This document shows, piece by piece, positions 11,311 to 23,770 of a stretch of DNA of 64,000 nucleotides. The number at the start of each line of letters is the position of its first letter. The first letter of the stretch is position 1. Origin of the DNA: Carnegiea gigantea (Eukaryota > Streptophyta > Magnoliopsida > Caryophyllales > Cactaceae); NCBI GenBank assembly GCA_029747015.1, contig JAKOGI010000082.1, positions 708,501-772,500 on the forward strand. The letters run 5' to 3'. Below the pieces are notes generated by a model, which saw only the letters and a list, made by a program, of their open reading frames with translations, made no database searches and had not been told where the DNA came from. The position numbers were made by a program, and so were the translations under genes.

Positions 11311-13157
11311 AGCCTGCGCATCTGATCATTGTCGGATGTAATATTTGTGAATAAGGGTTGTCAGCCAGTTTTTAGTTTGAACAGTGTATCAAAGCTATTC
11401 TGATACTACATTTACGATAAGGAAACAAAGAGATTGAACCAAAAAAGAAAAGAACCTGAAGAAGGTGGGAGGACAGAAGGGTGGTCAAGAAGACGCAGAG
11501 CATGAGCTGATGTCAAGGGATTTAACATTTGGGATGCTGAAAGTGAAGACAATATTGCTTGGGATTTATTTTATCAATCTTTTTGTGGACTTCTGAAAAT
11601 CTGTTTCATGTAGTTTGGCAAGGAAGTTTTGAGTCATGGGATTATCGTTCTAGAGATCATTCGGGGGTTTTGGGATCGAGATGTTACTGTTTTGTTGTGG
11701 TGATCTCATTGATGCTGCTAGCACTAGCTACCAAGTACATACTTAACTGCTGTTAGCTGAAAGTTGAAACTGATCCTGGGGTTGCTGAACCTACTTTTAA
11801 ATTTAGGATCATTGTAAATGCATATGAATGTAATTGTCTTGTAATATAACTATGTTTTCAACAGTCTCTCTGTTCATGTGTTGGTAATTTAGTATCTTCC
11901 TCTTTCAGAAGAAGCTACCAAAATTTTCAGCTTCCTGGCTGCTAAATACATAGACTATAGCATATAAGTTAATATTTAGTTGGATGTAAACAATACTATA
12001 ATGCAAATAAATTTGTAATTGTATTGTATTTTTATTATGTTGTCAGAAAGTATTGAAAATAACAATTACTTTGTAATTATGATTATCATATACTATATAA
12101 TCATGATTGCATTAGGTTGATTGGATTATATTACATTTAATTAAACATATATAAATGCTCCCTCCACTCCCATCCTAGCTTTTGGTCTGACTACTTCCGT
12201 CAGTATTTTCTCGATTTGGTTGGAATCATGTTCTGTGATAATTGTTCTAATCATCCTTGATTAAATAACTTACGTGTGTTCGTGCACTTACATTTTGAAG
12301 GTTACTTTATCAAATGAGATCTATACCCGACAATATCATACAAGTTTTAGTTAATTTATCTAATAAAGTGACAAAACGAGTTTTATGAATCTATTTATAA
12401 AGAAATATCAATATCGCATTACGTTAGAACTTCAAAACACGTAAAATATGTTATAAAACCTTAATTTTAACGCGTCTCCTTAATTTGGATCTCATATTTT
12501 GTCCCGAATATAAAATTTAAGAGACAAACATATTCTAATAAATAATATCACATAGCCTTCACATATTCAGGTACTTTTTAAATATGACATATGAAGTGTT
12601 ATGAGCTTGGTTTCACCAGTCATGACTTCATTCTTTCCTCCTTTTTTATGTTTTTTATTTTTATTTTTTGATGGGAAGTGGGACATACACCCATGAAAAG
12701 AAAATGCTAAAATAGAAACAAAATATGCTTCAAATCCTTGAAAAATAAGGCTAGGATTCTCGACAAAATAGCAGAAAACATGGAAATTGCTCACTCTTTT
12801 GGGTCTTTTTTCATTTTTTTTCTTTCCAATTCTTTTTTTTTTTCCCTGTTTGTTTATTTAAGGAGAAAGAAATGGCAGGGTATCTATTGAGTGAGTAGCC
12901 GAAGTTTCCTCCATGCCAATGCCATAATCCACATTAAAGGGGGTTTTTGTGTATATTCTTTAATTTTCCTAGCTGAGATTTGATTTTGTCTCCCTCATAA
13001 TAGCAAGTTCTTTTCTTGTCTCTTTCAATTCATTTTTCAGAAAGGGAGGAATGGAGAATGGGAGAGAATCCAAGAGAAATATCTAGGAACACAAAGGCTT
13101 TCATGTGTTGTATATTGTTAATTTTTTATTAGAGAAACCAAATTCATTCAAGGAAAA
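11311..13157. other. 3' UTR of the preceding gene, then intergenic and NET2 5' flank
   Basis: Moderately GC sequence to about 11850 probably belongs to the 3' untranslated region of the 7790 gene. The rest is AT-rich intergenic DNA. A CTCCCTCCACTCCCA sequence near 12160 resembles a Stowaway terminus, but no matching inverted end was found. The last ~200 bp before 13158 form the NET2 leader. Confidence 0.35.
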
Positions 13158-16100
13158 ATGTTGCAAAGGGCAGCTAGCAATGCATATTCCTGGTGGTGGG
13201 CGAGCCACGTACGGACCAAACAATCCAAATGGCTCGAACAAAGCCTTCAAGGTCATGTTTCGTCTCCCCCCCCCCCCCCCCCAAAAAAAAAAAAGAAAGA
13301 CACTGCATCTTGTTCCATAATGAAAGTATTTTGCATAAGATAATTAGTGTTTTTCTTGCTTCTATCCGTGAATTTACTTGCCAATTTGTCTTCGTTGATC
13401 TATTAAGGAGATGTTTAATTTTTAAACTTCTTCTTTTTGAATGTTGATCTCAGTAGGTCATACTACGATTGTCTAATATGATATGATCTATATAACTATG
13501 TTTAAAAACAATATAATTTGAGAATAGAATAAAGACAAGACTAAAATAAATGTTTTGGAAAGTTATTGAAACATTGATTGCAATTGGCGGTTTATAACTT
13601 TTTGTATGACTGGATTCTTCGTTTACACTATCTAATAAAAACGTTATATACGAGTAAAAATTATTTCTTAATATACATAAATTGAATTGATCATCTTAAT
13701 AATAATAAATAGTCTTTTTTTCTACACAATTACAATTACAATTTTGTGGATCTCATTAAATAAGATACATAGTTGAAATTTTTAACTATTGAACTTTTCA
13801 CAATTAAATCTTTAAGTTGAATTTATTATTTATTAACTAGAATATTTTAGTTAGCCTATTATTTATACAATAATTAAACTATTTTACTTGATATAGATTT
13901 TTTTTAAATGATATGGTTGCTGAACATTGAGATAAGATCGGATTAGAAATATCAGTCATATGACTAAAGTTGAGATATTTCTTAAATGTCATCCCAGATT
14001 ACTGAACTTTTTGTTCGTTATTATCATTTTTTAACTCTATGCTATAAGAAATTAACATGCAATTGCTGGTTTTATCAGATATGTTGTAATTTTAAAGTGC
14101 TAAAACATTTCTTACTTGATTTTTAAATATCTTGAAAACAAAAAATCTAATATATAAGACTATAAATGTCCATGCAAAACATGAGCTTAATGCTAGTAGA
14201 AATTGACATTTTAACCGTCCTTTGATTCACCAATCCCCCCCCCCCCCCAAAAAAAAAAAAAAAAAAGAGGATCCTAGCTTCCAAGTTCCAACATAAAGTT
14301 GATCAACTTTTTGGACAACTTGGAGCATACAACAACCACGTGTACTATTTGAAAACATGCACCCAGAGTTAACAAGATAAATTCCACCATAAATTGCACT
14401 CATATCATATTCCTAGTACAAGCCGATGAAGATCATAATCCAAGCTAATTTGACCAAAAGTTTCTCGATCTGTTGCTGTAGATATGGGAGAAAAGGTGGC
14501 CGCGGTGCTTAAACTGATTGAAGAAGATGGAGATTCATTCATCAAGAAAGCAGAAATGTACTACAAAAAGAGGCCAGAATTTATAAACTTCGTTGAGGAA
14601 TCATACCGAGCATACAGATCCTTGGCGGAGAGGTACGATCTGTTATCGAAAGAGCTTCAGAATGCCAACAGCACCCTTGCCTCTGCGTTCCCGGACCAGT
14701 TCCAGTACGCAATGGATGACGATTCTGATGAAGAATTTGTGTCACCTAGAGTGATGCCCAAGAAGTTTGACAAGCTCCCTGGCGCCAAGCCTGAAAACCC
14801 GAATATCCCAAAAGCCCCTCCTTCGACCAAGTTCCCTTCTCAAAATATCAAAGCCATCATAGCTTTGACAGGAGGACATAAAAAGGAAGCTCCTGCACCT
14901 AAGTGTCCGTCTAAGTCCGGTCCTAAATCTGGTCTGAGTAGAGATCAGGCCCTTCAGGAGATTGACAAGCTCCAGAAGAGTATTTTGGTCCTCCAAACTG
15001 AGAAAGAGTTCGCAAAGAGCACCTATGAAAGTGGGAGGGCTAAGTATTGTCAGATTGAGGAGGAGATTATTGGAATGCAAGAGAAGATATCCAAGCTGCA
15101 GGATGAATTTGAGGTAAGTCAACCCATCGAAGATGAAGAAGCTCGAACTTTGATGGCAGGAGCAGCTCTAAATTCTGTTAATGAGACAATAGCGAAGCTA
15201 CAACAGAAGCAGGAGAAAGCTGCTTCAGATGTCGAGGCTGAGTGCCAAAGGATTAGGGTTGCTCGGGAGAAGGTAAAGACACTCAATGGTGAGTTTGTCG
15301 GCTCTGCTCAAGGCTATCAGGCTTATGTTTCTAAAGGAGAAGATTCCTCCCCAAATGATAACTTGGCCAGCTTTGAGGATCAAGTAGACAGAAAAACAAA
15401 CCCGAAAGATTCAGAGCAACCACATGAAAAGATTAAGGAACATTTTGATATAGACTCCGCTAATTCTCTTTCTGTGACAGAAATGGCTGAAAAGATCGAC
15501 GAGCTTGTGAATAAAGTGATCGACCTGGAAAGCTCAGTTTCATCACAGACTGCTCTAATACATACGTTAAGGTTGGAGACTGATGAGCTTCAGGCAGAGA
15601 TTAGGAGCCTCGAAGATGACAAGGCAAATCTTATTGATGGGAAAAATACTTTGAGTGACAGACTGGTGGAAATGGAGAGCAAGTTGAGAGGACTAGTGGA
15701 TCGAAACCAGAACCTTGAGAACCAAAACCAGAGCCTTGAGGATCGAAATAGAAGCCTCGAAACCCATTATACTGAAGCACAATCTAGACTGGATACAATG
15801 TCAGCGAAGCCGCAAAATGAGAAGCCACATGACATCGAGAAATCAAGCAAGATCCAAGATACTATGGAAAATCATAGAGGTATCTTGATTCCTTCCCATG
15901 AAGGGAAGAAAGACAGGAAAATTGCTAAACTTGAATCCAAAGCTCCAACTTCTTCCAATACTGACAATGCACAGCCACAGAGTCAACTGAACCCAGACGG
16001 ATCTAAACGAAGCAGCCTTGATGGTGCTCAACCACAGGTTCCTGTCGATCTGGCAAGAGATGAGCCAGTTACCATCCAAGATACAGAAAGAGGATCTATA

Positions 16101-17282
16101 AGCGTGCCACAACCTGAACAAAATGCTCCTTTGTCTGGTCAATCCCAAGAACAGACAATAACAGAAGATGGTGAGCCAGATTGGCAGAAGTTGTTCGCGA
16201 ATGGGTTGGAGAGTAAGGAGAAAGCTCTACTATCAGAATATACCACAACTCTTCGGAATTATAAAGAAGTTAAGAAGCAACTCAGTGAATTAGAGAAGAA
16301 AACTCAAGCAGACCTATCAGAGATTGCAGAACAAAATCAAGAACTAATGAGTTCTATTGCCAAGAAGGATGCAGAGATCCAGTTATTACGTCAGAAGCTG
16401 AGTTTCATGCAGACCACCTTGGATGAGTATAGGAATCAAAAAGAAGGGAAAGATGTGGTACCTGCCATGATGAATGAAGAGCCATTGCTCCCTCCAGATG
16501 ATTTTGATGACTTAAACATTGTTGCCCCAGAAAGAAGAGAGGTTTCAGCAGTGGAGGAGAAACTGCGGGCAGATATTGATGAAATTCTAGAGAAGAACCT
16601 GGATTTTTGGATTAGGTTTAGTAGCACTTTTGGCCAAATCCAGAAATTCCAGACAGGAGTTCGTGATTTAAAAGCAGAATTAGCTAAGATCGAGAAGGAA
16701 AACGAGAAAAAAGAAGGCAGTGGTCATGGCAGTAGTCATGGGGGTTCTCAGATGAATCCACATCTGCAGTCAGATGTGAAGCCAATATACAAACACTTGA
16801 GAGAGATACAAACCGAGTTAACCGTCTGGTTGGAGCAAAGTGAAAAGCTAAAGGAGGAGTTGCAGAGTAGATGTTCACAATTGTGCAACATCCAAGAAGA
16901 AATAAAACGTGCTCTGGATGCTGGTGCTGAAGATGATGACATGAAATTCACAAGTTTCCAAGCAGCAAAGTTCCAAGGTGAGGTAGCAAACATGCAACAA
17001 GAGAATCACAAAGTAGCTGATGAACTTCAAGCTGGTATGGATCATATAACCAGTCTACAACTTGAAGTGGAGCGTACCATAGCCAGGATAAATGAGGGGC
17101 TAGGGATATCTGGATCAAAAAGCCTAAATGAAAACCAAATACCTGGTGTAAGAGGCAATGCGGTGCCATTACGATCATTCATCTTCGGGGTTAAACCACA
17201 AAAGAAGAAGCAATCAATATTTGCCGGCATGCAGAACATGCATCGAAAACACCATCACTTAAAATCTGACAAATCAATTTAG
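13158..17282 (+). CDS. NET2: NETWORKED 2-type actin-binding protein, 964 aa
   Basis: Exon 1 is 13158-13251 (CTTCAAG|GTCATG) and exon 2 is 14482-17282 (GCTGTAG|AT). The phase-1 junction rebuilds LEQSLQ-D-MGEKVAAVLK across a 1,230-bp intron. The N-terminus is a complete NAB (NET actin-binding, KIP1-like) domain: SNAYSWWWASHVRTKQSKWL at residues 7-26, then EEDGDSFIKKAEMYYKKRPE and the YRAYRSLAERYD segment, to about residue 95. Long coiled-coil stretches follow (about 170-290, 345-450, 590-690 and 790-870), with EPDWQKLFANGLESKEKALL near residue 595. The basic tail has FIFGVKPQKKKQSIFAGM. NET2 proteins bind F-actin and, in Arabidopsis, act mainly in pollen and pollen tubes at the plasma membrane; the expression site here is inferred from the subfamily. 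The ATG at 14484 alone would lack half of the actin-binding domain. The gene is convergent with NIC1, the stop codons being 733 bp apart. Confidence 0.9.
13266..13294. repeat. C(17)A(12) homopolymer junction in NET2 intron 1
   Basis: A run of C passes directly into a run of A, beginning 15 bp after the exon 1 donor. It is one of six such tracts with the same C-then-A polarity (read on the minus strand at 36639). Confidence 0.9.
14235..14266. repeat. C(14)A(18) homopolymer junction in NET2 intron 1
   Basis: Second C-run to A-run junction in the same intron, about 215 bp before the exon 2 acceptor. Confidence 0.9.
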
Positions 17283-17454
17283 AAGTTTCATGTCTCTGTA
17301 TCGACTAGATATGGTTTTAACATGTTGTATTTGTATCGTTGAGTTTTTGCGTATGGTATTAGATTAGAGTTGTAGGGCCATATTTTTACATATACATAAA
17401 TGTATTCCTATTATTTTTTTCCCTTCTTGTTTTCCCTTTTTTGGGGAAGGGGTT

Positions 17455-17560
17455 GCGCCAGGTCTGGTGGCTTAGTGGAGACATTCGTTGGCTTTTGTAT
17501 CTAGAGTTCGGAATTCCCTACCATTACAAAAGAACAGTATTATTGAATTTATTAAAGTTT
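17455..17560 (+). mobile_element. Probable tRNA-derived SINE fragment
   Basis: GTGGCTTAGTGGAG (about 17466) resembles a pol III A box. AGAGTTCGGAATTCCC (about 17503-17518) resembles a B box (GGTTCGANNCC), about 40 bp downstream, as in tRNA-derived SINEs. It lies between the convergent 3' ends of NET2 and NIC1. No poly-A tail or target duplication was delimited, so the right boundary is a guess. Confidence 0.45.
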
Positions 17561-18014
17561 TATTTGATGATTTTAAACCAGATAACAGCAAACTCTCTTT
17601 GACATCCACCCGTTGCACAACAGATACACTCTCGCTTTCCCCAGGCACTTCCCCTCTAGAGGAGCACATTCTGGCATCTGAAGAGCTACTGCTCGCAATT
17701 CAATCAATGCAGCGGGTGTGGCTTATTAAACCTGCAATAGCAGAATTTCCCCAAGGTATTTCCAGGCCAACCAATGTGGTCATCCAACTGGGAATCAGGC
17801 TTGCTATTAATAACATTTGTTACAAATATTTATACCTTGAAGCTGCATTCAAGCAGGAACAAGTTTTTCATCTATTCTCAGCTGTCCTTATTTCTGAAAG
17901 AATGCAAATGTTTTAGCTCCACAAGACGTAAGTTCCTCCATGCATTACTGGGGGGAAAAAAATCATTAACAAAGAAGCTATGAATCTGCAGCAATGTACC
18001 CCTATGCGTCACAG

Positions 18015-18164
18015 CTATGGTGTAGTGAAGGACACATTCGAGACCACTTTAGCTCCCCTTCCTTGAGCCATATACAAGCCTACATGATGCATCAAATCCT
18101 GGAAGAAGAAAAATACAAGTATTTCAGCAACATCTCCAGGAACATTCAACAGCACCAAACCCGC

Positions 18165-18195
<31 letters not shown>

Positions 18196-20827
18196 AAAGG
18201 CCCCAAGTCCCCCCAAACAAAAATGGGTTGGGGGGAGGAGAAGGAAAATGGACAAAAGTACACAATATATTCTGTCAGAATTATCCGACTCTTTCTAATA
18301 GGTCTAACTGCATCCCTCCTCAGCTGATCAGATTTAGAAGATCCCGAACATAACTCTCTTCCTCCCAGAATACCCATACAACTATTGTAACTAATGGAAG
18401 ATTGCATACACTCCCTGCCATCACTTTGTTCATTAATAAGCTGCAGACTCACTCAAAGCAGTAACTACAACATTAATCACCATCCTCTACTACCCATAAA
18501 AGTAGTTCCAAGGACCTAGAGAACAGCCAGCACCGTCTTTTTGAAACCCTCTTGTAAGATACCTATAATTGCAACAAGACTGCAGAGTTCTTCGCAAGCA
18601 TTATAGGTATGTTATACTGCATACTTTAACCAATTATTATTAAAATTTCATCCTGATTCTCCTAAATAACCAGGATCCATCTGGATGAAAACACTTCCAA
18701 GCTCAGTGTCCACATTGCGAGGCATAGTTTACTGAAGATGAGCGATCTCAACATGATAATCTAATTAAATCACGACCGACCCTTCCTATAGCATTTCTTT
18801 ATAATCATCACTTTTAGCAGAACAACCAGACTACCAACTCATTTAAGCCAACTCCATTTCTGCATGATCTGAAGAAAACAGAACATGGGTCATGACCCTA
18901 AAACTTCCTTCCCCGCAACAAGGGAAAACCAGCTTCCAAACTATCCTTAAAACAAGTACTATACCTTAAAAACTCAAAAAGGTGCCCGTGACAAACGCAT
19001 CATGTAATGTCGAGAACAGTTCAAATCACCTGTGGATGTGCTATAGTGTCTTTAATGGCTTCTGCAACATCTAGTGGAAGATCGAAAGTGGCACAGGCCT
19101 GGGAGTACACAATCACATCTTGTAGAGGAGCAAGGACACCGCGATTTCTAGCAGAAAGTGCAGAGCATACAAAATCCAGCACGCAAATGTCCGTGCATAT
19201 TCCAACAACCAGCATCTTGAACAAATAGAAAAGTTTGAAGTCAGTAAGATCATAGAAAATCATTCAATATGGTCCTCACATAATAAAATTAGCGATGCTA
19301 AGATGTACACACCCTCTTATCCTTACAAATAAGGCGCTATCAATGAGACCATTTCTCAAACACCCACATGCAACATTTTGGCCAAAACAATACAAGTTTG
19401 TAGGGAGACTATTTCAAAAATGTTTTGGGAATATCTCAAGATGATCTTTGCTTGTCAGAGCAAGGACTTCTCTAAAGTCTAAACCTTGCTTTTGGTCATA
19501 ATTTCTCAACATTTTCGCTGACATCTAAGATTGCTAAAAATTTGTAGTAAAGCAAATTAGAAAAAACTCAAGGAACTTAGAGAAAACACTCGTTACTACT
19601 CTTACTATAGTTCCCTTAAAGAATCAAAATTAATACTAAGAATAAAGGTAAATAAACTTCAATGCTATGAAGGTAAAAGCACACAACTCAAAATATAAAA
19701 TATAATGTTGATAATAGCTAGTGATAGGACTCTCAATCAACACTACCCACATATACAAACCCTCCATCCAAAAAAATCAACATAGAATATCAACGTCAGA
19801 ATCCGTGTTCATGCATTTATTCACCAAGAGATCTCACACACGTGTACATACATGAAGGCAGGTATGTGTGTACGTATTTTATGTATGTATGTGCGCACGT
19901 ACATGTGCCTTATTGATGAGTGACGGAGTATTACTAAAGTTATTTAGAAGCACTATGGATTTTCAAGGGGTTCCAGTAACTTACAGCTCTAAGCTTGTTG
20001 GTTTTCACCCAATTTACAAACACATTGGAGCCATCTTTCTCCATTGAACCAATAAACCCATCAATGCAATCCTTGCGCCTAATTGTTACATTTTGTTCAC
20101 CTTCCAGCCACTCCAATTCTGTAATGCTCAGCAAGAAGATGGTAAAAACGTTGCAAATGCTACTAATAACACAACACACACGCGCACGCACACACAAAAA
20201 AAAAGGTGAAAATATGGATGGAATGCTAGCTTTATCCATACAGCAACATAAATTGGTCTTGTGACTAATACAATAAGGACTGACTTCATGAACCATTTTT
20301 TTAAAAAAAAAATATCAGACATGTAACGCTAATATATACTTTTGTGAATGACATTTTAAAGCAAATTTAAACCCCGAAGTTTGCCGGGGAATATTAAATA
20401 TTGACACTTAATCTCGCAAGCAGCATTCAATATAATCAAATGCCCAAAAACATGAATGATTGAATTTAGGTGCTCACGTAAAATTGGCGACAAGGACATG
20501 GTTTGAGGACATTGCTGGGGAACAGAAATAGATGCTTGGATAGAAAATAACTAATTTGCAGTAATGAGAATCCTGTATTATAATAGAACAAACACCTGGG
20601 GCCTCGCACTGCTTGAACAATTTGACAACATTTTTTTTTTTTTTTTTTTGGTTGCCAACAATTTGAAACATTGATTCTACAGTACGATCCCCAATCTTAA
20701 ATTTTGGACCCACATTCAAAGAACAAGGCCCACCAGTCTAACATTTGTAATTAACTGCAAAGAATCCAACACCTTGAGGTAGGTGCTCCTGAACCAAAAA
20801 TTTCTCAAGGCTTCATCTCATGATGAA

Positions 20828-20879
<52 letters not shown>

Positions 20880-21690
20880 TTCCCCGACCAACTTGATGTA
20901 TGCAACTCGTAGTCAACATTCGTCTTTGCTAATTGTTACGGTTCAGATCCATGAATTGCCTAATGCACTAATTTTCAAATAGTATCCGTTGCACAGCTTA
21001 GTATATTTCTCGCATCAAACGAAAATTAAATCTAATTATGGCAACTTGATGTACGCAACAGTAGAACTCTGCCTTTGCGAATTAGTCAAGACTGAGCATT
21101 TGTTAAAGGCTTAACCATGCGAACTTAACTCTCAAGAAATTGAAAATTGCATAAGGATTCAGAAATCAATAACATCATTTAGTTCAATAAACTCGTATCA
21201 GAAAGCTAAACCTAGATTCAGAACAATTGAACTGAAACTTAAGGAGAGTAACAAACCTGGAACCAATTTGCATTCGTCGGTGCCTGCGATACAATGAGGC
21301 GGATAAGGAGGTTCAGGAACACCAGGACGATGATAATCGATGAAAGCGAAAACAGGCCATTTCTTGTCGCAGAAAACCCTAGCTAATCTCGCTGATTCCG
21401 CCACCATTTGTTCGATTTGCGTGTCAGGCTTCGTTGGAGCCTGCGATACAAAATCAATCGCAGTGAATTCAGTCAAAATTGCTTCAACCAGATCAATAAA
21501 TAGAGAGGGGGGGGAGAGAGGGAGAGAGAGAGAGAGAGAGTACGAGATTGCCAGCGCCGACGGTGCAGAAGCCATTGACGATATCGACGAGGACGAGGCC
21601 GGTGTCGACGCTGCCATCGCCGGAGAAGATCAGAGAATCCTGCTTCACCGGCAGCTCCTTCCTCAGCAACTCAATCGCCGGCGACACCAT
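18015..21690 (-). CDS. NIC1: Nicotinamidase 1, 244 aa, five exons
   Basis: Exons in transcript order are 21690-21544, 21440-21257, 20118-19985, 19215-19030 and 18098-18015. They total 735 nt with consistent phases and GT-AG introns. The 244 aa equal the length I recall for Arabidopsis NIC1. The protein is an isochorismatase-fold nicotinamidase that hydrolyses nicotinamide to nicotinate and ammonia in the plant NAD salvage pathway. The catalytic triad is visible as Asp36 (LVLVDIVNGFC), Lys126 (TIRRKDCIDGF) and Cys166 (GICTDICV). The metal site is Asp84/His86 (FIDYH) and His98 (PYPPHC). It begins MVSPAIELLRKELP and ends with LMHHVGLYMAQGRG and SNVSFTTP. No transit or signal peptide is evident, which suits a cytosolic enzyme. 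The start was chosen as the first ATG, 15 codons before VKQDSL. A 1.75-kb MITE ends 210 bp upstream of the ATG and may sit in the promoter. Confidence 0.95.
18164..18198. repeat. C(30)A(5) homopolymer junction in NIC1 intron 4
   Basis: The longest C run in the window, passing into A. On the minus strand it lies about 66 bp upstream of the last NIC1 acceptor. Confidence 0.9.
20832..20877. repeat. (AT)n microsatellite in NIC1 intron 2
   Basis: About 23 uninterrupted AT units. Confidence 0.95.
21503..21540. repeat. G-run and (GA)n tract in NIC1 intron 1
   Basis: A short G run passes into about 15 GA units. On the coding strand this is a CT tract starting two bases after the exon 1 donor GT, within an intron of only 103 bp. 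Reading through it gives a spurious Ser/Leu/Pro-rich open frame that continues into exon 2. Confidence 0.85.
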
Positions 21691-21900
21691 CTCTCTGTCT
21701 CTCTCTCTATGACTTCGTTCGCCGAGGGAGAGAGAAAGAGAAGGTGGTTGTTGAATTTGAATGGTTTGTTGAGTTGACTAATGGATTCCATATTCATATC
21801 GTAGTCCAGATTCGCGGGCGAACCGATCTCACACAAAGAACAGTCCGCGGCATTTAATTAAATCAAGTCACATTTAAATTAAAAACAAAGCAGACATTAA
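21691..21900 (-). promoter_or_regulatory. Remaining proximal upstream region of NIC1
   Basis: Only 210 bp of non-transposon sequence separate the NIC1 start codon from the MITE at 21901. The first ~90 bp are CT/GA-rich leader. No clear TATA element is identified. Confidence 0.35.
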
Positions 21901-23652
21901 GGCTATGTTCTTTTCATAAGTCAATTCATATTTACCAATCTCAATTCACTTTAACGTATTTTAACTTATTTTAACTTACTTTAACCCATCTAAAAAAAAA
22001 TACCAATTTTAACTCACTTCAACCTACTTCAACCTACTTCAACCCACTTCAACCAACTTCAACCCACCCCTTCATAATTTTAATAATTTGTAAAGTATCA
22101 TATGGAATTTAGGGCTTATTGTTTTCGTGAGTATATTGGGTGGGAAAAAGGGTGAAGTAGGTTGAGGTAGGTTGAGGTAGGCTGAAGTTGGTAATTTTTT
22201 TTTGAGTTGGGTTGAAATAGGTTGAACTAGATTGAAGTGGGTTGATGTACGTTGAAGTGCATTGAAATTGGTTTATTTTGTATGTGGTGGATTGAAATGG
22301 GTTAAAATAACGAGAATGTAACTAATGTGTGATAATTTATGAAGTTATCGAAATTTGTGAAATTTATGCTCATACTTTTATATTTTTTATTTTTTTATTG
22401 TTTATTATTTATTTTTTATTTTTCATTTTTTATTTTTTATTTTGTATTTTTTTATTTTTTATTTTGTATTTTGTATTTTTTGCTTTTTATTTTTTATTTC
22501 TTAATTTTAATTTTTATTTTTTGAATAAAAATTTAAAAATAAGAAATTAAAAATTTAAAAAATAAAAAATTTAAAAAATAAAAATTAAAAAATAAAAAAT
22601 AAGAACCAAGAAATTAAAAAAATTAAAAATAAAAATAAAAAATAAAAAATAAAAAAATTAGAAATAAAAAAATAAGATAAAATTTAAAAAAAATGAAAAA
22701 TAAAAATAAAAAATAAAAATACAAAATACAAAAATACAAAATACAAAATACAAAATACAAAATACAAAAATACAAAAATACAAAATAAAAAATGAAAAAT
22801 GAAAAATGAAAAATGAAAAATACAAAAATAAAAAATAAAAAATAAAAAATAAAACATAAAAAAATATAAAATATAAAATATAAAATATAAAAAATGAAAA
22901 ATGAAAAATAAAAAATAAAAAATAAAAAATAAAAAACAAAAAATGAAAAACGAAAAATTAAAAAATTAAAAATACAAAAACTAAAAAATAAAAAATAAAT
23001 TATGAAAAATAAAATATAAAAATAAAAAATGAAAAATAAAAAATAAAACATAAAACATAAAAAAATAAAAAATAAAATTAAAAAATATAAAAATGAAAAA
23101 TAAAAAATAAAAAAATAAAAGATAAAAGATAAAAAAATGAAAAACGAAAAACGAAAAATAAAAAAATAAAAATGAAAAATACAAAAATTTAAAAATAAAA
23201 AATGAAAAATGAAAAATGAAAAATAAAATATAAAAATAAAAAATAAAAAATAAAAAATAAAAAATAAAAAATGAAAAAATGAAAAAATGAAAAACAAAAA
23301 ATAAAAAAATAAAAAATAAAAATACAAAATACAAAATACAAAATACAAAATACAAAAATAAAAAATAAAAAATAAAAAAGAATAAACAAAAATTTCACAA
23401 AATTTCGATAACTTCATAAATTATCACACATTAGTTACATTCTTATTATTTTAACCCACTTCAACCCACCACATAAAAAATATACCAACTTCAACCTACT
23501 TCAACCAACATCAACCCACTACAACCTATTTCAACCTATTTCAACCCACTTCAAAAAAAATACCCACTTCAATCTACCTCAACCCACTTCAATCTACTTC
23601 AACCTACTTCATCCTTTTACCCACCCAATTTACCCACGAAAAGAACAGAGCC
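21901..23652 (+). mobile_element. Fold-back PIF/Harbinger-like MITE, copy 2, upstream of NIC1
   Basis: The ends are GGCTATGTTCTTTTCATAAG and, read inward from the right, GGCTCTGTTCTTTTCGTGGG. Both flanks are TAA (21898-21900 and 23653-23655). The organisation is the same as at 9171: a left arm with CTACTTCAACC units, an internal second left end (GGGCTTATTGTTTTCG, about 22114), a T-rich tract (about 22370-22520) and a much longer A-rich tract (about 22530-23380), then the right arm. It is longer than copy 1 because the A-rich tract has expanded. Phe/Tyr-rich open frames of up to 264 codons on the minus strand are artefacts of this tract. Confidence 0.82.
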
Positions 23653-23770
23653 TAAATTAAATAAAAAAATAGAGGCAGACTTTTTCTACTGGAGTCAGCA
23701 CAAAAATCACTGGACCTCCCTGGCTGTATTTTTTTTTTTTTCCCTTGCCTTAATTCTCATTGGCTGCTGA

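Noticed and set aside
12159..12180. CTCCCTCCACTCCCA as a Stowaway MITE end
   Set aside because: No inverted partner or TA duplication was found within 1 kb, so no element can be delimited.
14742..17239. Several minus-strand open frames opposite NET2 exon 2
   Set aside because: Shadows of a coiled-coil coding exon; none has a plausible start, domain or splice partner.
17488..17916. 142-codon plus-strand open frame between NET2 and NIC1
   Set aside because: It starts inside a SINE-like segment, has no recognisable domain and shows no splice-consistent extension.
22623..23417. 264-codon Phe/Tyr-rich open frame on the minus strand
   Set aside because: It is the A-rich tract of the second fold-back MITE read in antisense. 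It is open in several frames and has no protein-like complexity.
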